A DNA stretch of 64,000 bases from Symbiobacterium terraclitae (GTDB taxonomy: Bacteria > Bacillota > Sulfobacillia > Symbiobacteriales > Symbiobacteriaceae), in the NCBI RefSeq assembly GCF_017874315.1, contig NZ_JAGGLG010000018.1:1-64000 (forward strand), given 5' to 3'. A model generated the notes under the pieces. The model did not search any database. It was not told where the DNA came from and worked only from the letters and a program-made list of their open reading frames with translations. The position numbers and the translations under genes were made by a program. The first letter of the stretch is position 1, and each line of letters opens with the position of its first letter. Shown here in pieces: positions 39,861 to 49,591 of the stretch.

Positions 39861-41315
39861 TCATTCGTCCAGGACGACCGAAAGGTACTTGTACTCCAGG
39901 TAGTCGTCCAGCCCGTGATGACCGCCCTCGCGCCCGAGGCCGCTCTCCTTGATCCCGCCGAAGGGCGCCTGCGGAACCGCCAGGAGGGAGTCGTTGACCG
40001 CGACCATCCCGTACTCCAGCGCCTCGCTCACCCGCACGGTCCGGCCGAGGTTGCGCGTGAAGATGTAGGCGGCCAGGCCGTACGGGGTGTCGTTGGCCCG
40101 CCGGATCACCTCGTCCTCGGTGCGGAACGTCATGATCGGGGCGACCGGGCCGAAGGTCTCCTCCCGCACGATCCGCATGTCGTCGCTGACCTGGTCGAGC
40201 AGCGTCGGGGCGTAGAAGTAGCCGCGGTCGAAGCCCGCTCCGGTCAGGCGGTGGCCGCCGGTCAGGACCCGGGCTCCCTTGCTGAGGGAGTCGCTGACGT
40301 GCTCCTCCACCTTCCGGTAGGCGGCCTCGTCGATGAGCGGGCCGACGCTGGTGCCCTCCTCGAAGCCGTTCCCCACGCGCAGCTTGCGCACCGCCTCCAC
40401 TAGGCGCTCGGTGAACGCCTCGGCCACAGACTCCTGCACGTAGATCCGGTTGGCGCAGATGCAGGTCTGTCCGGCGTTGCGGAACTTGCTGATCACCGCT
40501 CCCTGCACGGCGGCGTCGAGGTCGGCATCGTCGAAGACGATGAAGGGCGCGTGGCCGCCCAGTTCCATGCTGACGCGCTTCATCTGCGCAGCCGCACCCT
40601 GCATCAGGTACTTGCCCACCTCGGTGGAGCCGGTGAAGGAGATCTTCCTGACCAGGCGGTTCTCGAGGAACTCCTTGCCCACCGCGGCCGGCTGGCTGGT
40701 GGTGACGATGTTGACCACCCCGGCAGGCAGGCCGGCCTCCTGGATGATCTCGCCCAGGAGCAGCGCGCTCAGGGGGGTCTGCTCGGCGGGCTTGATGACG
40801 ACCGTACAGCCCGCCGCCAGCGCCGGGGCGATCTTGCGGGTGATCATGGAGGACGGGAAGTTCCAGGGGGTGATCGCCGCGACGACGCCCACCGGCTGGC
40901 GCAGCACCCAGATGCGGGTCTTCCGGGACGAGCTGGGGATCACCTCGCCGTAGACGCGCCGGGTCTCCTCGGCGTACCAGTTCAGGTACTCCGCACCGTT
41001 GATCACCTCGCCCTTGGCTTCGGCCAGGGGCTTGCCGTTCTCCTCGGTCAGGACGCGGGCGAGCCGGTCGACGTTCTGCATGATCCCGTCGTAGACCTTG
41101 CGCATGTACCGGGCGCGCACGTGGGCGGGCAGCGCGGACCACTCCGCGAAGGCGGCGTGGGCAGCCTCGATCGCGGCCCGGGCGTCCTCCGCACCGGCGT
41201 CCGGCACGGTGGCCACCACCTCGCCGGTGGCAGGGTTGGTCACCGCAAACCGCTCGCCGCTGGCCGCCTCGGTCCACTTGCCGCCGATGAGAAGCTGATA
41301 GGTCTCCGCAGGCAC
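39861..41315 (-). CDS. NAD(P)-dependent succinate-semialdehyde-type dehydrogenase
   Basis: An aldehyde dehydrogenase of about 484 residues. The cofactor region TPWNFPSSMITRKIAPAL is followed by FTGSTEVGK. The general base Glu lies in MELGGHAPFIVFDDADLD, and the nucleophilic Cys lies in RNAGQTCICANR. The spacing and these exact motifs match GabD (succinate semialdehyde to succinate), although lactaldehyde or glutarate semialdehyde dehydrogenases are close relatives. The GTG at 41315 has GGGGGGATCGAC in front. A TTG at 41336 is the alternative. It stands alone, with no GABA aminotransferase beside it. Confidence 0.9.
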   Translation of the reverse strand: MPAETYQLLIGGKWTEAASGERFAVTNPATGEVVATVPDAGAEDARAAIEAAHAAFAEWSALPAHVRARYMRKVYDGIMQNVDRLARVLTEENGKPLAEAKGEVINGAEYLNWYAEETRRVYGEVIPSSSRKTRIWVLRQPVGVVAAITPWNFPSSMITRKIAPALAAGCTVVIKPAEQTPLSALLLGEIIQEAGLPAGVVNIVTTSQPAAVGKEFLENRLVRKISFTGSTEVGKYLMQGAAAQMKRVSMELGGHAPFIVFDDADLDAAVQGAVISKFRNAGQTCICANRIYVQESVAEAFTERLVEAVRKLRVGNGFEEGTSVGPLIDEAAYRKVEEHVSDSLSKGARVLTGGHRLTGAGFDRGYFYAPTLLDQVSDDMRIVREETFGPVAPIMTFRTEDEVIRRANDTPYGLAAYIFTRNLGRTVRVSEALEYGMVAVNDSLLAVPQAPFGGIKESGLGREGGHHGLDDYLEYKYLSVVLDE

Positions 41316-41462
41316 CGTCGATCCCCCCAAGCTCAAGATGGCGAACTAATCATACGGTTTGGGGCAGGGGCTGTCAACTCGCGTCGGATCCGATGCAGCA
41401 GCGCACACGGCGTCGCCGGCGAGTCCTGCGAGGGCCTGTCCGGCCTGTGCCGGCAGGGAGCG

Positions 41463-41990
41463 TCAGCGCGGGCCTGCGATGAACCGCTGAACGTACCCAT
41501 CCCACTGCGGAGGCCGAGCGTCGACCTCCTCAAAGCGCCCGCCGGTGTACCGGTCGATGGTCTTCCGCCAAAACGCGATCGCAACGGCGTTGGACCGCTG
41601 CTCGCCTACTTCCCACTCACCGGGAAACCGGTCGAACAGCGCGAACGCCACGATACGGCCGATCCCCCTCCTGCGCCATTTCCTGGCGATGAAGAACTCG
41701 GCGATGACGTGGTCGGTGCGCTCGTCTCCCAGGAAGGACACCCGGTTCTTCAGCACAAATCCCGCTACGGCATCGTCGACCCGTACGATAAACGGAACCC
41801 GTCCGTCCGCCCGGCCGCCGGGGGTCCAATAATGATCGAGGTAGTTGTACTCGAACATTCCATGCGCGTTGAAGTCCTGCCCGTTGAACTCGCTGAGGTC
41901 ATGTTGGTACAGCTGCATCAGGTTCCTGACCACCGTCTTGTCCTCGATCGTGGCGATATCCAACTTCACGTCGTACTCGCACCCTGGCAT
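41463..41990 (-). CDS. GNAT-family N-acetyltransferase
   Basis: A protein of about 175 residues with the GNAT core: AEFFIARKWRRRGIGRIVAF holds the acetyl-CoA binding R-x-x-G-x-G-like loop near residue 107, followed by VGEQRSNAVAIAFWRKTI, the typical N-x-x-A-x-x-F-W-x-K motif. The acceptor is unknown. Many such proteins acetylate small amines or peptides. The ATG at 41990 fits the domain, but the ribosome site (GTGGAG) is weak and close, and an in-frame GTG lies nine bases upstream. It is transcribed alone. Confidence 0.85.
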   Translation of the reverse strand: MPGCEYDVKLDIATIEDKTVVRNLMQLYQHDLSEFNGQDFNAHGMFEYNYLDHYWTPGGRADGRVPFIVRVDDAVAGFVLKNRVSFLGDERTDHVIAEFFIARKWRRRGIGRIVAFALFDRFPGEWEVGEQRSNAVAIAFWRKTIDRYTGGRFEEVDARPPQWDGYVQRFIAGPR

Positions 41991-42097
41991 GGTCTCCACA
42001 CCCCCGCATCCCCGCAGCCGTAGAAGCGGCTGGGCCTTCACCGTGCCATGAAGCCGTCCGCACACGGTTCGCCAAGGGAGCCCACGCCTGAAGCCTG

Positions 42098-42127
42098 GGA
42101 GGGTCCGGCCCCTCGGCCGGACCCTCC
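42098..42127. terminator. Terminator hairpin after the yhbH gene
   Basis: A perfect 13-bp stem (GGAGGGTCCGGCC and complement) with a CCTC loop sits eight bases past the yhbH stop. A TTTTTA run follows on the plus strand rather than on the minus strand, so it may also stop antisense transcription into yhbH. Confidence 0.65.
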
Positions 42128-42134
42128 TCCGTTT

Positions 42135-43280
42135 TTACCCCACCTTCACCCCGCCCCGGCTGAACCACTTCTGCAGCGCCGGGTAGACGTCTTTCTTCTC
42201 CGTAATCGTCACAATCACGAACCGCGGGTCCTTGATCGCCGAGAAGGCGCTCATCAGCGAGCTCGTGTAGCCGCCCTCCCGGATCTCCCCATACCCGAAC
42301 AGGTTCGAGACCTCCAGCAGCTTGTGCACCAGCTCCACGCACAGCTTGTTGTCGTTGTCGCTCCAGTTGTCGCCGTCGGAGAAGTGGAAGGGATAGATGT
42401 TCCACCGCTCCGGATCGTACCGCTCCCGGATGATCTCCAGCGCCAGCCGGTAGGCCGAAGAGACCCGCGTTCCCCCGCTCTCGCCCATCTTGAAGAACGC
42501 CTCCTCATCCACCTCCTTGGCCTCCGAATGGTGGGTGATGAAGACGATCTCCACGTCCTGGTACTTCGTGCGGAGGAACCGGGTCATCCAGAAAAAGAGA
42601 CTCCGGGTGATATACTTCTTAAACTCGCCCATCGAGCCCGAGGCGTCCCGCATCGCGATGACCACCGCGTTGCTGCTGGGGCGCAGCTCCTGCTCCCACA
42701 CCTTGAAGCGCAGGTCGTCATTGGTAAGATTGCCGAAGCCCGCCACGCCCCGGCGGGCGTTTCGCTTCAGGTTCTCCATGATCGTCCGCCGCCGGTCGAG
42801 GTTGGCCATCGGCCCCTTCTTCCGCACCTCGGTGAAGCGCACTTCCTCCGTGGGGACCTCCTGCGTCGACTTGGGCTTCAGGTCGGGCAGCCCCAGGTCG
42901 GCGAAGATCAGCTCCGCCAGTTCGTCGACCGTCACCTCGGCCTCGTAGTAGTCAACGCCGGGCTGATCGCCGGGCTGATTGCCGGAGCCGGCCCCCTTGC
43001 CCGCTCCCCGCGCCCGGCCGAGCACGTCGCCCACCTTCGAGTTGCCGTCGCCCTGGCCCACGCGCTTGCCCTGGTTGGGGTCGAACCGGAAGCGGTACTC
43101 CTCCAGCGTCCGGATGGGTACTTTGACCAGGCGCTTGCCGTCGGAGGTGATGATGGACTCCTCGGCGATGATCTCAGGCAAATTCTCCTTGATCGCCTCC
43201 TTGATCTTCTCGTTGTGCCGCGCCTGATCGATCGGGCCCTTGCGGTGCAGGCTCCAGTCGTGCTGGGACGTCGAGGCCAT
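42135..43280 (-). CDS. yhbH: Sporulation protein YhbH (DUF444)
   Basis: A protein of 381 residues, typical for the YhbH/DUF444 family. The N terminus contains ASTSQHDWSLHRKGPIDQARH and IKEAIKENLPEIIAEESI, as in the family. A linker rich in Gly precedes the von Willebrand A-like part: VVIAMRDASGSMGEFKKYI with its MIDAS DxSGSM near residue 215, then TRFLRTKYQDVEIVFITHHS and VSSAYRLALEIIRERYD. In Bacillus it is made in sporulation alongside PrkA and SpoVR, neither of which is seen here. The gene is expected to belong to sporulation control, although no sporulation-sigma promoter was recognised. Confidence 0.93.
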   Translation of the reverse strand: MASTSQHDWSLHRKGPIDQARHNEKIKEAIKENLPEIIAEESIITSDGKRLVKVPIRTLEEYRFRFDPNQGKRVGQGDGNSKVGDVLGRARGAGKGAGSGNQPGDQPGVDYYEAEVTVDELAELIFADLGLPDLKPKSTQEVPTEEVRFTEVRKKGPMANLDRRRTIMENLKRNARRGVAGFGNLTNDDLRFKVWEQELRPSSNAVVIAMRDASGSMGEFKKYITRSLFFWMTRFLRTKYQDVEIVFITHHSEAKEVDEEAFFKMGESGGTRVSSAYRLALEIIRERYDPERWNIYPFHFSDGDNWSDNDNKLCVELVHKLLEVSNLFGYGEIREGGYTSSLMSAFSAIKDPRFVIVTITEKKDVYPALQKWFSRGGVKVG

Positions 43281-43385
43281 ACTCCTCCCCCCTCGCTGCG
43301 CACCCGTCCGTGGTGCACTGGTCTTGCTCCAGTCTATGCGGCGGGGCGGCCCGAGACTGTGCCGCGGCGCGGATTCCAGGCTGCT

Positions 43386-43414
43386 TTCGCTGTCAGATTA
43401 TTTGTGTGTATATT
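43386..43414 (+). promoter_or_regulatory. Possible promoter of the protease gene
   Basis: TTCGCT (43386-43391), a 17-base spacer and TATATT (43409-43414) lie 92 bases before the ATG. The leader contains a 7-bp hairpin (43463-43480) just upstream of the GGAGGTGG. The -35 element is weak. Confidence 0.4.
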
Positions 43415-43505
43415 CGGAAAACGGAAGGACTCACATCCTGTGCAGGCGAATCCCCCCTCCCACGAGGGCGACAGCCCTCGAATACAGATCGGAGGTGGAA
43501 CGTCC

Positions 43506-46500
43506 ATGCGAACAGGGATCCATGACCGACCCAGACGCCTTGATCCCCGGCTGCTGCGGACCGGACTTGCCCTGCTCCTGACCGCCGCCGTCCCGGCTCA
43601 GGCGATGGCGATGGTCGGCATCGGCGTCCGTCCGGGCCCGATCAAGGCGGGACCGGGAAAGCCTGCTGCGGTCTCCGTGTTCGGTGATGCCAAGGCCAAC
43701 GTCGAGGCGAAGGTCCAGTCCACCGTACTGGAAGCTTTCCAGGAAAACGACAAGGTCACGTATCTGGTCAAGATGAAGGTGCAGGCGGACGTCGCCCAAG
43801 CTGCGGCCGCCGCACGGGCCAAGGCGGCCACGCCGGCATCGGCCGAACTGGCCGCCCGCAGCGCGGTCATCACGAGCCTGCAGGAGGCGGCCGACATCTC
43901 CCAGGCCGGGCTCATCAGCTTCCTGGAGAAGGCCCGGGCCGCGGGCCAGGTCGAGTCGTACGAGTCCTTCTGGATCACCAACATGGTAGCGGTCACGTCC
44001 GACAAGGAGACGATGCAGAAGATCGCCGCCCGTCCGGACGTGGAAGCGATCTACGAGAACGAGAAGGTCTACCTGATCGAGTCCGAGATCGTGGCCGAGG
44101 AGGCCGAGGCCGGCACGCTCTCGGGTGAGCCCGAGTGGAACATCACCCGGGTGGGCGCGCCCGCGGTCTGGGGCCAGTTTGCGATCGACGGCACCGGCGT
44201 CGTCGTGGCCAGCATGGACACCGGCGTCGACCCCGATCACCCGGCGCTGGCCGACCAGTACCGCGGCCAGGGCGCAGCCGACCACTCGGCGTTCTGGTAT
44301 GACGCCGTGGGCGGCCGCGCCGCGCCCTACGACGACCACGGCCACGGCAGCCACACCACCGGCACGATGGTGGGCCGCGACCCCGACGGCACGAACCAGA
44401 TCGGCGTGGCCCCGGGAGCCAAGTGGATCGCGGCCAAGATGCTGGACGCGAGCGGCAGCGGCCTCTCCACCTGGATCCTGAACGCGGGCCAGTGGATCCT
44501 GGCGCCCGGCGGCGACCCCGCCAACGCGCCGGACGTGGTGAACAACTCCTGGGGTGGCGGCCCCGGCATGAACGAGTGGTTCCGCGGCGTCGTGCAGGCC
44601 TGGCGTGAGGCCGGAATCGTGCCGATCTTCGCCAACGGCAACGACGGCCCGGGCGCCGGCACGGTCGCCGTCCCGGCCAACTACCCCGAATCGATCGGCG
44701 TGGGTAACACCACCCGCGACGACGGCCTGAGCAACACGTCGAGCCGCGGGCCCAGCCCGTACGGCGAGATCAAGCCCGAGGTCTCCGCTCCCGGCTCCGG
44801 CGTCCGCTCCGCGCTGCCGGGCGGCCTCTACGGCGTCGGCAGCGGCACCTCGATGGCGGCGCCCCACGCAGCGGGCGTGGTTGCGCTGCTGCGGCAGGTC
44901 GACGCCAGCATGAGCGTGGATGAGATCGAGGAGATCCTCACCAGCACGGCCGATCCCATGACGAACGCGCAGTATCCCACCGTACCCAACAACGGCTACG
45001 GCCACGGCATCGTCAACGCCTACAAGGCCGTCGCCACCGCGCTCGGCATGCCCGAGGGCCGCATCTCCGGCCGCGTCCTGTCCCAGGGCGACGACCTGAA
45101 CGGCCCCACCATCAACCACACCCCAGTCACGGAGGGCTTCAAGTATACCCCCACCACCATCGTCGCAGAGATCACAGATGACGTCTCCCTCACCGCCGTC
45201 TACCTGCGCTTCCGCCAGCCCGGCCTCAGCTGGTGGGGCATCGTGGACATGACGCAGACCTCCGGCGACTACAAGGGCGGCACCTTCGTGGGCACGATCC
45301 CGGCCGAGCTCTCCACCACCGACACGATCGAGTACTACATCGAAGCGGTGGACTACGGCAACAACCGTGCCCGCAGCGGCAGCCCGACCAAGCCGCACGT
45401 CATCAGGCTGCACGATGCGGCGACGCCCGGCTACTTCGAGGACTTCGAGGGCGCGGCGGCAGGCTGGGTCTCGGCCGGTGAGCCCGCAGACCTCTGGCAG
45501 ATCGGCGAGCCGACCTCCGGCCCGGGCTACGCCTACTCCGGCACCCGACTGGCGGCCACCAACCTGTCCGGCCCCTACACCAACAACGCACAGGCCTTCC
45601 TGATCTCCCCGCCCGTCGACCTGACCGGTGGCCCGGCGGCCCTCAGGTTCAAGCACTGGCACAACCTGGAGACCAACTTCGACGTGGGCATCGTGGCTGC
45701 GACCACCGACTTCGGCGAGACCTGGGACATCCTCGCCCAGTACACCGGCGCCAGCGGCGAGTATCGTGAGGCGATCATCGACCTGTCCGCCTACGCCGGC
45801 ACGCCCAACCTCTTCATCGCCTTCGTCCTCGACACCGACGGCAGCGTCACCCGCGACGGCTGGTACGTGGACGACGTGGAGATCTACGTGGACGAGGAGG
45901 CCCCCGACGCCCCGTCCGGGCTGACCGCGCAGCCCACGGCCATGGGCACCGTCGCCCTCCACTGGGGCGCCGTGACCGCGGCTGACTTCGACCACTACAC
46001 CATCTACCGCTCCACCGCCAGCGGCGAGGGCTACAGCGCCATCGCCACCACGGCGAACACCGGCTACATCGACGGCGACGTGACCGCCGGTACCACCTAC
46101 TACTACGTGGTGACGGCCAGCGACTGGTTCGGCAACGAGAGCGCCTACTCCGCCGAGGCCTCGGCGACGGCGGCTGCCGTCGAGATCCGCTTCACCGACG
46201 ACATGGAGGCCGGGCCCGGCGCCTGGACCACGGACGGCACCAACAACTCCTGGGAGTGGGGCGAGCCCACCAGCGGTCCTGAGCAGGCCTTCTCCGGCCG
46301 GTACCTGTGGGCGACCAACCTCTCCGGCAACTACCCGAGCAACGCCAACGCCTCCCTCGTCTCGCCGCCGATCGACCTGAGCGGCCTCAGCGCAGCCTCC
46401 CTGCAGTTCACCCACTGGTACGCGCTCGAGCGCAACTTCGACTACGGCCTGGTGGAGATCTCCGCCGACGGCGGCGCCACCTGGACGGAGCTGGCCCGCT

Positions 46501-49265
46501 ACACCTCCCCGGCCAGCGGCGGCGCCCCGGTTGGCCCGGAGAGCCCGCTGATCGACCTCACCGCCTACGCGGGCCAGACCGTGCAGATCCGGTTCCGGCA
46601 CACCTCTGACGGCTCCGTGCAGTATGCCGGCTGGTACGTGGACGACGTGATCGTGGCCGGTGCCGCGTCCGGCGTGTCGGCGGTCGACCTGAGCTTCTCG
46701 ACCGGCGGCGAGCCCGCTGCGCTGAAGGACGGCCAGAAGCCGGCTGAGTCCGTCACGCTGCAGCACCGCATCGTCAAGGGCGACGGCGTCAAGTCCGAGT
46801 ACCGCATCGACGACGGTGAGCCTGCGGTGGGCATCACGGCGCTGCCCATCCGCGAGGCCACGGTGACCGTGCTCGAGTCGGGCCGCGTGGTTCGCACCAA
46901 CCCCGCTGACGGCTCGTACACGCTGGACCTGCCGGCCTCCACCTACACGCTCGTGGCCGAGTCCTACGGCTACTACCCGCAGCAGCGCGTGGTCACCGTG
47001 GAGGGCGGCGAGGAGGTCACCGTCAACTTCCTGCTCGAGGAGATCCCCTACGGTCTGCTGACGGGTACCGTCACCAACTCCCGCACCGGCGAGCCGGTTG
47101 AGGGCGCCCGGGTCCACGTGGTCGAGGACGCCCGCGTCGCCCCGACGACCACCGACGCCGGCGGCCGGTTCACCCTGCGGGTGCTGGAGGGCTCCTACAC
47201 CCTGGTCATCTCGCACCGGAACTACTACAGCACCTCGCTGTCCGTGGAGGTTCCCGGCAACGAGACGACCGAGGTTGACGTGGCCCTGCAGCCCTTCGTG
47301 GGCATCCCCGGCGAGCTGGCCCACGACGACGGCACGGCCGAGACCGCCTGGGCGATGTACGACGCCGGCAACGGCTGGGCTGTGCGGTTCACCACCGAGC
47401 AGCCTGTGCTGGTGACCGGAGCCAAGGTCTACCTGTGGGATGCCAGCTGGCCCGGCATGGGCGCTGACGACTTCCTCGTGGCCGTGTTCGGTGCCAAGCC
47501 GGACGGCTCGCCCGGCGACCTCCTGGCCGGCCCGCTGCTGGTCGAGGACGGCATCCTGGGCGGCTGGAACGAGGTCGACCTGCGGGCCTTCGGCGTCACG
47601 GTGCAGGGCGACTTCTACGTGGCGTTCATCCAGGCCAACGACCACCCGTACACGCCGGGCCTGGCCTTTGACGAGTCCAGCGACCAGGGCCGCACGTGGG
47701 AGTACGTGGCCGGTGGCTGGGGCCCGTGGACCGAGCCCAGCAACGCCATGATCCGCGCCCTGGTCTCCGTCGAGGTCGGCGCTCCGGTGATCACGCTGCC
47801 GGCCGACGGCACCTTCACCAACCAGACCGAGGTTGCGGTTGAGGGCAAGAGCGTCAAGGGCGCCACGGTAACCATCTTCGACAACGGCGAGCAGGTCGCC
47901 GAGGTTGAGCCGGGCGACGACGGCGTCTTCACCGCCACCCTCGAACTGGCCGAGGGCGAGCACGTGCTGACCGCGGTGGCCGCCAACGACGAGGGCATGA
48001 CCACCGATCCCTCAGCGCCGGTCCGGGTCACCGTGGACCTGACCGCACCGGAGTTGACGATCACCGCGCCGGAGGACGGCGCCATCCAGAACCACCGGCT
48101 CCTCACCGTCACGGGCCAGGCGACTGACCTGCACCTCGCCGGCGTCGACGTGAACGGCACCGCGGCCGAGGTCAGCGAGGACGGCCGGTACACGGCCGAG
48201 ATCATCGTCCGCGAGGGCGAGAACCTCATCACCGTCACCGCCACCGACCGGGCCGGCAATGCGACCACCGCCACCGTGACGATGACGGTCGACAGCACCG
48301 CACCCGAGCTGACGAACCTCCAGCCTGACGCCGACCTGACGCTGACCACCGGCGACACGCTCACCGTCTCCTTCGAGTCCGAGCCCGGCCTGGCCCTGGC
48401 TGCGTTCAGCATCGTGGCTGACCTGGGCGGCGGCGGCGCCACCGGCGACGACGCCATCCACGGGCTCGAGCCCGGCGAGGTCGCGATGACCGAGACTGCC
48501 CCGGGCCTGTACGAGGGCACGTTCACCGTGCCGGAGGGCATGAGCCTGCCGCAGGCCTACGTGCGGTTCCGGGCGATGGATGCCGCGGGCAACACCACCC
48601 GTGCCACGGCCCCGGGCAGGCTGACCATCGAGGAGGGCAGCCAGGATCCCGGCGACCCGGGCGATCCCGGTGATCCCGGTGATCCCGGTGATCCCGGTGA
48701 TCCCGGTGATCCCGGTGATCCGGGTGATCCCGGCGACCCCGGTGACCCCGGTGAGCCCGCCGGTCCCGTGGCCGTCATCGAAGGCCCCGAGGTCGTCCTG
48801 GTGAACAAGAACGGAGAGTGGAGCGGCTCCAGCTCCTACTCCGACTCCAGGATCACCCGGTACGAGTGGGACATGGGGGACGGCTCCAAGCCCGTCCGGA
48901 AGGCGACGGTGAAGCACAAGTACAAGCAGCCCGGGACGTACACCATCACCCTGACCGTCACCGACCAGGACGGCAACACTGATACCACGACCCTGGAAGT
49001 GGTCGTCGTCGAGCCGCCGGAGGCCGTCATCAACGGTCCCGCGTCGGTGAAGCAGCTGCACGTCGCCTCCTTCGACGGCAGCCAGTCCGCCGGCTCCCGG
49101 ATCGTCCGGTACGAGTGGGACATGGGCGACGGCCGGCCGGCCCTCGAGGGCCCCAGCGTCGAGTACATGTGGCCGCGGACGGGCACCTACACCGTCCGGC
49201 TCACGGTGACCGACGAGTTTGGACACACCGGCACGACCACCCTCAAGGTCAAGGTAACCAAGTAA
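43506..49265 (+). CDS. Secreted multidomain subtilisin-like (S8) serine protease
   Basis: A protein of 1919 residues. A signal peptide (TGLALLLTAAVPAQAMA) and a pro-region (about 40-200) precede an S8 catalytic domain with all three residues: Asp in VVASMDTGVDPDHP, His in DDHGHGSHTTGTM and Ser in GTSMAAPHAAGV. This resembles bacillopeptidase F. Two MAM-like beta sandwiches (WYVDDVEIY and WYVDDVIVAG), one fibronectin-III domain between them, carboxypeptidase-regulatory-like repeats, Ig-like domains and two PKD domains follow. A (GDP)n linker joins the Ig-like and PKD parts. The ATG at 43506 has GGAGGTGG. Probably an extracellular scavenging or adhesive protease. No sorting signal is seen at the C terminus. 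Confidence 0.92.
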   Translation: MRTGIHDRPRRLDPRLLRTGLALLLTAAVPAQAMAMVGIGVRPGPIKAGPGKPAAVSVFGDAKANVEAKVQSTVLEAFQENDKVTYLVKMKVQADVAQAAAAARAKAATPASAELAARSAVITSLQEAADISQAGLISFLEKARAAGQVESYESFWITNMVAVTSDKETMQKIAARPDVEAIYENEKVYLIESEIVAEEAEAGTLSGEPEWNITRVGAPAVWGQFAIDGTGVVVASMDTGVDPDHPALADQYRGQGAADHSAFWYDAVGGRAAPYDDHGHGSHTTGTMVGRDPDGTNQIGVAPGAKWIAAKMLDASGSGLSTWILNAGQWILAPGGDPANAPDVVNNSWGGGPGMNEWFRGVVQAWREAGIVPIFANGNDGPGAGTVAVPANYPESIGVGNTTRDDGLSNTSSRGPSPYGEIKPEVSAPGSGVRSALPGGLYGVGSGTSMAAPHAAGVVALLRQVDASMSVDEIEEILTSTADPMTNAQYPTVPNNGYGHGIVNAYKAVATALGMPEGRISGRVLSQGDDLNGPTINHTPVTEGFKYTPTTIVAEITDDVSLTAVYLRFRQPGLSWWGIVDMTQTSGDYKGGTFVGTIPAELSTTDTIEYYIEAVDYGNNRARSGSPTKPHVIRLHDAATPGYFEDFEGAAAGWVSAGEPADLWQIGEPTSGPGYAYSGTRLAATNLSGPYTNNAQAFLISPPVDLTGGPAALRFKHWHNLETNFDVGIVAATTDFGETWDILAQYTGASGEYREAIIDLSAYAGTPNLFIAFVLDTDGSVTRDGWYVDDVEIYVDEEAPDAPSGLTAQPTAMGTVALHWGAVTAADFDHYTIYRSTASGEGYSAIATTANTGYIDGDVTAGTTYYYVVTASDWFGNESAYSAEASATAAAVEIRFTDDMEAGPGAWTTDGTNNSWEWGEPTSGPEQAFSGRYLWATNLSGNYPSNANASLVSPPIDLSGLSAASLQFTHWYALERNFDYGLVEISADGGATWTELARYTSPASGGAPVGPESPLIDLTAYAGQTVQIRFRHTSDGSVQYAGWYVDDVIVAGAASGVSAVDLSFSTGGEPAALKDGQKPAESVTLQHRIVKGDGVKSEYRIDDGEPAVGITALPIREATVTVLESGRVVRTNPADGSYTLDLPASTYTLVAESYGYYPQQRVVTVEGGEEVTVNFLLEEIPYGLLTGTVTNSRTGEPVEGARVHVVEDARVAPTTTDAGGRFTLRVLEGSYTLVISHRNYYSTSLSVEVPGNETTEVDVALQPFVGIPGELAHDDGTAETAWAMYDAGNGWAVRFTTEQPVLVTGAKVYLWDASWPGMGADDFLVAVFGAKPDGSPGDLLAGPLLVEDGILGGWNEVDLRAFGVTVQGDFYVAFIQANDHPYTPGLAFDESSDQGRTWEYVAGGWGPWTEPSNAMIRALVSVEVGAPVITLPADGTFTNQTEVAVEGKSVKGATVTIFDNGEQVAEVEPGDDGVFTATLELAEGEHVLTAVAANDEGMTTDPSAPVRVTVDLTAPELTITAPEDGAIQNHRLLTVTGQATDLHLAGVDVNGTAAEVSEDGRYTAEIIVREGENLITVTATDRAGNATTATVTMTVDSTAPELTNLQPDADLTLTTGDTLTVSFESEPGLALAAFSIVADLGGGGATGDDAIHGLEPGEVAMTETAPGLYEGTFTVPEGMSLPQAYVRFRAMDAAGNTTRATAPGRLTIEEGSQDPGDPGDPGDPGDPGDPGDPGDPGDPGDPGDPGDPGEPAGPVAVIEGPEVVLVNKNGEWSGSSSYSDSRITRYEWDMGDGSKPVRKATVKHKYKQPGTYTITLTVTDQDGNTDTTTLEVVVVEPPEAVINGPASVKQLHVASFDGSQSAGSRIVRYEWDMGDGRPALEGPSVEYMWPRTGTYTVRLTVTDEFGHTGTTTLKVKVTK
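48645..48758 (+). repeat. 9-bp repeats encoding a Gly-Asp-Pro linker
   Basis: Twelve to thirteen copies of GATCCCGGT and close variants encode (DPG)n between the Ig-like and PKD parts of the protease. The first and last copies carry silent changes. It is an in-frame slippage-prone linker. Confidence 0.88.
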
Positions 49266-49276
49266 GCCTCCGGGCA

Positions 49277-49306
49277 GGAAGGGGAGCGGACACGCGCTCC
49301 CCTTCC
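49277..49306 (+). terminator. Terminator of the protease gene; comment on the 49307-49591 gap
   Basis: A perfect 12-bp stem (GGAAGGGGAGCG and complement) with a 6-base loop begins 12 bases past the stop. The remaining gap to 49591 shows only a good ribosome site (GGGAGGGAGG) at its end. No promoter or RNA could be recognised. Confidence 0.75.
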
Positions 49307-49591
49307 GCCTGTGCTGTCGGATCACGCGGCGCGCACCGGTACGGGGCATGGCGGGCTTCGCGCCTCCCGCGGCCTGTGGGCGCCGCGCCGAGGCCCTGGT
49401 CCCGCCCGCCGGGTGGCACCCATGGGGCTTCCTGCCCCTGAGGGTTTTCACGTACCCCGGGATGTGGGAAGAGCACCTCACCCGCGAGGGCGAGTGCAGG
49501 CTCACAAATCACCCCCAATTTCACCCGGCCCGACCTGCAAAAAGGTGGTAAACTTCCTCCGAGTCCGCCCTTTGGGAGGGAGGAAGATCTG

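Noticed and set aside
42048-43505. A 486-residue N-terminal extension of the protease
   Set aside because: It is antisense to yhbH and lacks a signal peptide. The ATG at 43506 has GGAGGTGG and begins a signal peptide.
43431-47963. A 1510-residue open frame on the minus strand opposite the protease
   Set aside because: It is the mirror of a strongly biased GC-rich gene. The plus-strand protein has full protease motifs, a ribosome site and domain repeats, whereas this frame has low-complexity Gly/Val/Arg/His sequence and no start signal.
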